Assembly (NCBI GenBank): GCA_964483405.1
Contig: CAZABC010000007.1
Location: 23,282-87,281, forward strand
DNA: 64,000 nt
Direction of reading: 5' to 3'
From: CAZABC01 sp964483405
Lineage (GTDB): Bacteria > Chloroflexota > Limnocylindria > Limnocylindrales > CSP1-4
The notes under the pieces are model-generated. The model made no database searches. It was given only the letters and a program-made list of their open reading frames with translations, and had not been told where the DNA came from. The position numbers and the translations under genes are program-made. Positions 59,600-64,000 of this stretch are shown here, piece after piece (position 1 is the first letter of the stretch; every line of letters starts with the position of its first letter).

Positions 59600-60022
59600 A
59601 TGACCCGACCCACCGCCACCCTGACCGTCGGCGACGTCATGGCCCTCGAGCCGGTCGTCGTCCGGGCCGACGCCCCGCTGAGCGAGGCGGTCCGGATCAT
59701 GGAGCACCACCACGTCCACGGCCTCGCCGTCGTCGATGGCGCGGGCTCGCTCGTCGGCGTCCTCTCGCAGACCGACCTCCTCCGGGCGCGCTCGACGGAG
59801 TTCCTCTGGGCGAACTGGCCGGGTCTCGCGGTCCGCCACCTCATGTCGACCCCGGCGCTGACCGTCCATCGCGACGTCGCGCTCGCCGACGCTGCCCGCA
59901 AGATGGAGCGGCACCACGTCCATCGTCTCGTGGTCGTCGCCGACGAGGACGAGCGGCTGCCGATCGGCGTCGTCTCGACGACCGACCTCGTCCGGGCGAT
60001 GGCGGAGGAGACCGACCGATAG
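59600..60022 (+). CDS. CBS-domain-pair protein
   Basis: 140 residues. CBS1: TVGDVMALEPVVVRADAPLSEAVRIMEHHHVHGLAVVDGAG (notably VRIMEHHHVHGLAVVD), then LVGVLSQTDLL. CBS2: VRHLMSTPALTVHRDVALADAARKM, ERHHVHRLVVVAD, IGVVSTTDLVR. The pair should form a Bateman module binding adenosyl ligands (AMP, ATP, SAM, NAD). Both HHHVH and HHVHRL add unusual His clusters at equivalent positions. The ATG at 59600 is used because GGAGGG lies about 10 nt upstream; an ATG at 59591 is too close to it. Its role is unknown; energy-status sensing beside a hydrogenase is plausible. Confidence 0.85.
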   Translation: MTRPTATLTVGDVMALEPVVVRADAPLSEAVRIMEHHHVHGLAVVDGAGSLVGVLSQTDLLRARSTEFLWANWPGLAVRHLMSTPALTVHRDVALADAARKMERHHVHRLVVVADEDERLPIGVVSTTDLVRAMAEETDR

Positions 60023-60061
60023 CCGGCGCCCGGGGGCGCCGCGAGCCAGGAGGACCAGGCC

Positions 60062-60502
60062 ATGCAGTCCGCCGAGGAGATCCTCACCGCCGCGCGCGAT
60101 GCGATGACCGTCCGCCGCGCCTTCGGCGACCCGATCGAGCACGACGGCATGATCGTCGTGCCGGTCGCGTCGGTGATGGGTGGTGGCGGTGGCGGGAGCG
60201 GCCGCGCGCCGGTGCCCGCGGCCGCCGCTTCCGACGAGGCCGCGGCCGGCGATCCGGCGGCGGACGGCGAGCCCGGTCCCTCCGGCGAGCCCGGTCCCTC
60301 CGGCGAGCCGGCGGCGGGCGAAGGCTCCGGAGCCGGCTTCGGCCTCGTGGTCCGCCCGGCGGGCACGTACGTCATCCGCGGCGACGATGTCGAGTGGCTA
60401 CCGGCGGTCGACCGCAATCGCCAGGTCCTGGTCATGGGTCTCGTCGCGGCCCTCGGCATCCTCGCCGTCCGGTCGGTCCTGCTCGCGCTCCTCCGCCGGT
60501 AG
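60062..60502 (+). CDS. GerW/YtfJ-like protein
   Basis: 146 residues, SD AGGAGGACC upstream. The N-terminus EILTAARDAMTVRRAFGDPIEHDGMIVVPVASVMGGGGGGSG (seen as ARDAMTVRRAFGDPI and VVPVASVMGGGGGG) and the later FGLVVRPAGTYVIRGDDVEWLPAVDRNR are the two halves of the GerW/YtfJ family. Between them is an Ala/Glu/Gly/Pro insert containing GEPGPSGEPGPSGEP. A C-terminal membrane helix (VLVMGLVAALGILAVRSVLLALL) anchors it. In Bacillus YtfJ is a sporulation/germination protein, but the family also occurs in non-sporeformers with unknown function. Confidence 0.82.
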   Translation: MQSAEEILTAARDAMTVRRAFGDPIEHDGMIVVPVASVMGGGGGGSGRAPVPAAAASDEAAAGDPAADGEPGPSGEPGPSGEPAAGEGSGAGFGLVVRPAGTYVIRGDDVEWLPAVDRNRQVLVMGLVAALGILAVRSVLLALLRR

Positions 60503-60651
60503 GTCCGCGGCCCGACCCGCGGCCGGGAGCGCGGCGCCGGGCGATCCAGCCGGCGACGCCGAACCGGTGTCGATGACCGGCGGCCCTTGGCGGACGGCCG
60601 CCGACGGGCCATGCTGTCCGCACCGTCGAGCGAACCAGGAGGAGGGGCACG

Positions 60652-60846
60652 ATGACCGACTCGCTCTCCGACCCCCGCGACGATGCGCCCGAGCCGGGCG
60701 ACACCTTCACGCTGACGGCCGAGGGCTGGCAGCGCGTCGACTACGCCCCGCCGGAGGAGGACTGGCGGCTGCGGAGTGACGGCGCCTACGAGTCGCCCGA
60801 CGGGCTGACCCGGACCTGGCCGCTCGACACGCCGATCCCCGGATGA
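60652..60846 (+). CDS. 64-residue protein coupled to archease
   Basis: ATG 60652 with a strong SD (AGGAGGAGGGG). It is acidic and Trp-rich at the C-terminus: GDTFTLTAEGWQRVDYAPP, DWRLRSDGAYESPDGLTRTWPL. The stop overlaps the archease start as ATGA, so its translation is coupled to archease and RtcB. I do not recognise it. The coupling makes a role near RNA ligation possible but not shown. Confidence 0.65.
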   Translation: MTDSLSDPRDDAPEPGDTFTLTAEGWQRVDYAPPEEDWRLRSDGAYESPDGLTRTWPLDTPIPG

Positions 60847-61316
60847 CCAGCCGGGACCACCGGCTCCGCCCGCACACGGCCGACGTCGGGCTCGAGGCGA
60901 CCGCCCCGGACCTCGTCGGCCTCTTCGAGGAGCTCGCCTACGCGATCGCCGGGTTGTCGGCCGACGTCGCGCCCGAGGCGCTGCTCGATCTCGAGGGTGC
61001 CGCCCTCCCGCGGCCGGAGCCGGTCGTCCTCAGGGGCGCCGATCTGCCCGCGCTCGCCTTCGCCTGGCTCGACGAGCTCATCGGCCGGGTCGACGTGTCC
61101 GGTGCGCTCGTGGCGGTCGCCGTCGAGAGCGTCGACGAGGCGTCGCCCGCGCCATCGGACGCCGGCTGGACCGTCCGGGCCCGGATCGCGACGCTGCCGT
61201 TCGACGGCGAGCGGGTCCGCCGACGGACCGAGGTCAAGGCGCCCACGTACCACCGGCTCACCGTCGAGCCGGACCCGGCCGGCGGCTGGCGGGCCACGGC
61301 CGTCCTCGACGTCTGA
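60843..61316 (+). CDS. Archease (RtcB activator)
   Basis: 157 residues, start in an ATGA overlap. Archease motifs: N-terminal RLRPHTADVGLEATAPDLVGLFEELAYAI (HTADVG with metal-binding Asp), DLPALAFAWLDELI, and the C-terminal VKAPTYHRLTVEP with a final DV. The conserved Asp in HTADV and the C-terminal part form the Ca/metal site that promotes RtcB guanylation. The next gene encodes RtcB one base after its stop, as in archaea and many bacteria. Confidence 0.92.
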   Translation: MTSRDHRLRPHTADVGLEATAPDLVGLFEELAYAIAGLSADVAPEALLDLEGAALPRPEPVVLRGADLPALAFAWLDELIGRVDVSGALVAVAVESVDEASPAPSDAGWTVRARIATLPFDGERVRRRTEVKAPTYHRLTVEPDPAGGWRATAVLDV

Positions 61317-61317
61317 G

Positions 61318-62772
61318 ATGGCCGCCGGGCGCATCGCGCTCGAGCGGGTCGACGAGGTCCGCTGGCGGATCCCGTGCGACGGGCGGCGCGGGATGCGGGT
61401 CGACGGCCGCATCTACGCCGACGACCGGCTGATCCGGCCGCTCCGTGACGACCCATCGCTCGAGCAGGTCGCGAACGTCGCGACGCTGCCCGGGATCGTC
61501 GGCGCTGCGCTCGGGATGCCCGACATCCACTGGGGCTATGGCTTCCCGGTCGGCGGCGTGGCGGCGACCCGCGTCGACGGCGGGGTCGTCTCGCCGGGCG
61601 GGATCGGCTTCGACATCGACTGTGGCGTCCGCCTGCTCCGCTCCGACCTCACCGAGGCCGACGTCCGGCCGCGGCTCGATCGGCTCGCCGACGCGCTCTT
61701 CGCGGCGGTGCCGTCGGGGATCGGGGCGCGGGTCGGGCGAAAGCTCGGCCGGACGGAGCTCGACGCGGTCCTCGAGCGCGGGGCGGCCTGGGCCGTCGAC
61801 ACCGGGCACGGGACCGCCGACGACCTCGAGCGGACCGAGGAGCGCGGCCGGCTCGCCGGCGCCGATCCCGATCGCGTCTCGCTCCGGGCCCGCCAGCGGG
61901 GCGCCGACCAGCTCGGCACCCTGGGGTCGGGCAACCACTTCCTCGAGGTCGGCGTCGTCGACCGCGTCCTCGACGCGAGGGCCGCGGAGGCCTTCGGGCT
62001 GGCCTCCGGCGCGGTGACCGTCATGGTCCACTGCGGCTCGCGCGGCCTCGGCCACCAGGTCTGCACCGACCACGTCGCGGTGATGGACCGGGCGCTGCCG
62101 CGGTTCGGGATCAGCCTGCCCGACCGCCAGCTCGCCTGCGCCCCGCTCGGCTCGCCCGAGGGCGACGCCTACCTCGGGGCGATGGCCGCGGCCGCGAACT
62201 TCGCCTGGGCCAACCGGCAGCTCATCGCCGACGCGATCCGCCGATCGTTCTCGACCGTGCTCGGCCGACCCTGGGAGACGCTCGGGCTGCGCGGCGTCTA
62301 CGACCTGTCGCACAACATCGCGAAGCTCGAGACCCACCGCGTCGACGGCCGCGACCTCCGCGTCTGCGTCCACCGCAAGGGCGCGACGCGGGCCTTCCCG
62401 GCCGGCCACCCCGACGTGCCGGCGCCGTACCGGTCGGTCGGCCAGCCGGTCCTCATCCCCGGCGACATGGGCCGCCACTCGTTCGTCTGCGTCGGGGCGG
62501 CCGGCGCCATGGCGGAGACCTTCGGGTCGGCCCCCCACGGCGCCGGCCGCGATCTCTCCCGGCACGCCGCGAGCCGCGCCCTCCGCGGTGTGGACGTCGC
62601 CGGCGACCTCGCCCGGGCGGGGATCGTCGTCCGGGTCGAGCGCCGCGACCTGCTCGCCGAGGAGGCCTCGATCGCCTACAAGGACGTCGAGGCGGTCGTC
62701 GACACGGCGGCCCGGGCCGGGCTGGTCCGCCCGGTGGCGCGGCTTCGACCGCTCGCGGTCGTCAAGGGCTGA
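61318..62772 (+). CDS. rtcB: RNA-splicing ligase RtcB
   Basis: 484 residues, ATG 61318 two nt after the archease stop. It joins RNA 2',3'-cyclic phosphate or 3'-phosphate and 5'-OH ends with GTP. Motifs are GVAATRVDGGVVSPGGIGFDIDCGVRLLR (Mn ligands Asp/Cys in DIDCGV), GSGNHFLEVG, VMVHCGSRGLGHQV, LSHNIAKLETH and the guanylated-His motif VCVHRKGATRAFPAGH, then the C-terminal EEASIAYKDVEAVV. These are the full set for a catalytic RtcB. With archease it forms an RNA repair or tRNA-splicing module. It converges with korC. Confidence 0.95.
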   Translation: MAAGRIALERVDEVRWRIPCDGRRGMRVDGRIYADDRLIRPLRDDPSLEQVANVATLPGIVGAALGMPDIHWGYGFPVGGVAATRVDGGVVSPGGIGFDIDCGVRLLRSDLTEADVRPRLDRLADALFAAVPSGIGARVGRKLGRTELDAVLERGAAWAVDTGHGTADDLERTEERGRLAGADPDRVSLRARQRGADQLGTLGSGNHFLEVGVVDRVLDARAAEAFGLASGAVTVMVHCGSRGLGHQVCTDHVAVMDRALPRFGISLPDRQLACAPLGSPEGDAYLGAMAAAANFAWANRQLIADAIRRSFSTVLGRPWETLGLRGVYDLSHNIAKLETHRVDGRDLRVCVHRKGATRAFPAGHPDVPAPYRSVGQPVLIPGDMGRHSFVCVGAAGAMAETFGSAPHGAGRDLSRHAASRALRGVDVAGDLARAGIVVRVERRDLLAEEASIAYKDVEAVVDTAARAGLVRPVARLRPLAVVKG

Positions 62773-62825
62773 CGCGGGCCCGCTGACGCGGCTGGCGGCC
62801 GCCCGGCGCGTCGCGCCCGCGAGGC

Positions 62826-63428
62826 TCAGCCGGCGGCGGCGTACCCCGCGTGCGACGGCACCCGGTCGACGGCCTCCGTCACCGGGGCTTCGGCCGAGGC
62901 GGCCCGGAACCCGGCCTCGAACGCGGCGAGGTCCGCGGCGAGGATCTCCGGGCGCTTCTTCGAGACGATCGCCGCGATCGCCGCTCGGACCGACCCGGGC
63001 TTGACCAGCGGGCGGCGCGCGACGAGCGCCCCGAGCGCCACGACCGAGACGAGGCGGTCGTCGCCGGCCTCGCGGGCCAGGGCGGTGCAGGGGACCGAGA
63101 CGACCTCGACGTCGTCTCGGGTGACGGCCGTCTCCACGAGCGACGTGTTCACGACGAGGAGCCCGCGCGGGGCAACGGTCGGCTCGTACTTGTCGAGCGA
63201 TGGCGGGTTGAGGATGACCGCGGCGTCGGCCCGGTCGACGACCGGCGAGCCGATCGTCCCGTCGCCGATGATGACCGTGCAGCAGGCGGTCCCGCCGCGC
63301 ATCTCGGGTCCGTACGAGGGGATCCAGAGGACCTCGCGGCCCTCGGTCATCGCCGCCCGGGCGAGGACCGTCCCGGCGAACAGGAGCCCCTGGCCGCCGA
63401 ACCCGGCAAGGATCGTCGAGCGCTCCAT
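62826..63428 (-). CDS. korC: 2-oxoacid:ferredoxin oxidoreductase gamma subunit
   Basis: 200 residues. STILAGFGGQGLLFAGTVLARAAMTEGREVLWIPSYGPEMRGGTACCTVII (given in parts: GFGGQGLLFAG, YGPEMRGGTACCTV) is the POR/KOR gamma-domain signature that helps bind CoA. LNPPSLDKYEPTVAP and VALGALVARRPLV follow. With KorA and KorB it forms 2-oxoglutarate (or another 2-oxoacid) ferredoxin oxidoreductase. The ATG at 63428 has SD GGAGG 7 nt upstream and is preferred to the GTG at 63434, which overlaps the korB stop (GTGA). Confidence 0.9.
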   Translation of the reverse strand: MERSTILAGFGGQGLLFAGTVLARAAMTEGREVLWIPSYGPEMRGGTACCTVIIGDGTIGSPVVDRADAAVILNPPSLDKYEPTVAPRGLLVVNTSLVETAVTRDDVEVVSVPCTALAREAGDDRLVSVVALGALVARRPLVKPGSVRAAIAAIVSKKRPEILAADLAAFEAGFRAASAEAPVTEAVDRVPSHAGYAAAG

Positions 63429-63430
63429 CG

Positions 63431-64000
63431 TCACGCCTCCACCGGGCGCCCGCCGCCCGGTGCCGTGGCCGGAGCGAGCGGCACCGGTTCCGTCGCCGTC
63501 GCCCGGACGCCGACCCCCTTCGGCCGGTCGAGGATGAGCCTGACCGGGTAGGTCGAGGCGACCTCGCCGAGGTGGGCGATCGACGTCGGCGCGTCCATGC
63601 CCCAGCCGACCGGGCAGTTCGAGAGGGCCTCGACGATCGCGAACCCCTCGTCGGCGAGCTGGATCTCGCAGGCCCGCCTGAGCATCGCCTTGAGCTTGCC
63701 GATCGACCCGGCGTCGGCGATCGTGCCGCGAGCCGCGTAGGCGACCCCCGGCAGCATCGCCAGCATCTCGGTGATCGGGAGCGGGTAGCCGGCCGACCGC
63801 ACGTCGCGCCCGAGCGGTGACGACGTCGTCTTCTGCCCGACGAGCGTTGTCGGCGCCATCTGGCCGCCGGTCATCCCGTAGATGCCGTTGTTGACGAAGA
63901 CCGCGGTGATCCGCTCACCGCGAGCGGCGGCGTGGACGATCTCGGCCGTGCCGATCGCGGCGAGGTCGCCGTCGCCCTGGTAGGTCAGGACGAACGCGTC
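63431..64000 (-). CDS. korB: 2-oxoacid:ferredoxin oxidoreductase beta subunit, 5' part outside window
   Basis: 190 codons are visible, running out of the window. TYQGDGDLAAIGTAEIVHAAARG is the TPP/Mg2+ motif (GDGD), with VFVNNGIYGMTGGQMAPTT completing it. VEALSNCPVGWGMD and MDAPTSIAHLGE are typical of the beta subunit of the 2-oxoglutarate form. The stop TGA at 63431-63433 precedes korC by 2 nt. The korA (alpha) gene is expected just upstream, beyond 64000. Confidence 0.92.
   Translation of the reverse strand, partial: DAFVLTYQGDGDLAAIGTAEIVHAAARGERITAVFVNNGIYGMTGGQMAPTTLVGQKTTSSPLGRDVRSAGYPLPITEMLAMLPGVAYAARGTIADAGSIGKLKAMLRRACEIQLADEGFAIVEALSNCPVGWGMDAPTSIAHLGEVASTYPVRLILDRPKGVGVRATATEPVPLAPATAPGGGRPVEA

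Overview
The window is a very GC-rich bacterial chromosome fragment (roughly 70-75% G+C by eye) with almost exclusively G/C-ending codons and short intergenic gaps. It is interrupted by one run of exactly 100 N (5725-5824), so it comes from a scaffolded draft or metagenome assembly. The gene set (FabI, GerW/YtfJ-like protein, 2-oxoacid:ferredoxin oxidoreductase, group-3b-type [NiFe] hydrogenase, GT35 phosphorylase with GH57 enzyme, AI-2E family exporter) together with frequent leaderless starts suggests a Chloroflexota lineage of the Limnocylindria kind. That placement is an inference; no rRNA or marker set is present to settle it.

Layout. 1-5.7 kb: LysM cell-envelope protein, NTF2-like protein, YgcG/TPM membrane protein, DUF3788 protein, diaminopimelate decarboxylase coupled to a holin-like membrane protein. 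5.8-17.7 kb: a glycogen/alpha-glucan block (large GH13 enzyme, GH57 enzyme, alpha-glucan phosphorylase and a divergent glycogen synthase), interrupted by a GntR regulator with a divergent 48-residue membrane peptide and by TerC. 17.7-28.3 kb: alpha/beta hydrolase, ACT protein, class V aminotransferase, a double-length AI-2E transporter, a kinase-like protein, receiver-like protein, tRNA-Gly(UCC) abutting a sirtuin, galactokinase and an orphan OmpR-type regulator. 28.5-32.1 kb: a four-gene ABC export cassette with overlapping start/stop codons. 32.2-35.6 kb: a Co/Ni ECF importer (cbiM, PDGLE protein, cbiQ, cbiO) divergent from a Fur-family regulator, with a Nur-like operator in the shared promoter. 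35.6-44.3 kb: DUF427 protein, FabI, two HAD hydrolases, P5C dehydrogenase, aminotransferase and a two-subunit CoA-transferase. 44.7-49.8 kb: multicopper oxidase, universal stress protein and a frameshifted cation-efflux gene, then a GAF histidine kinase with a NarL-type regulator. 49.9-54.3 kb: acetyl-CoA hydrolase/transferase family enzyme and a four-gene cassette (receiver-like protein, cDPGS-like P-loop protein, small protein, HTH-less cyclic-nucleotide-binding protein). 54.4-59.4 kb: hydrogenase operon with fused beta/gamma subunit, small subunit, large subunit and maturation protease. 59.6-62.8 kb: CBS-pair protein, GerW-like protein, 64-residue protein, archease and RtcB. 62.8-64 kb: KorC and the 3' part of KorB.

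How the parts fit. Glycogen can be made (GlgA) and degraded or remodelled (GlgP, GH57, GH13) from one divergent promoter region and its neighbours. The Ni/Co importer with a Nur-like operator would supply nickel to the group-3b hydrogenase about 20 kb away, which would couple NAD(P)(H) to H2. P5C dehydrogenase, the aminotransferase, the CoA-transferases and KorBC outline fermentative or amino-acid/organic-acid carbon flow.

The most general pattern is transcriptional: at least 14 first-in-transcript genes have a TANNNT hexamer 6-10 nt before the start codon and no Shine-Dalgarno sequence, whereas operon-internal genes have SD sequences or ATGA/GTGA overlaps. Other points worth following are a pair of matched 24-bp operators at the GntR/micropeptide junction, a putative leaderless upstream ORF coupled to P5C dehydrogenase, and a sirtuin frame with no canonical start codon after its tRNA.
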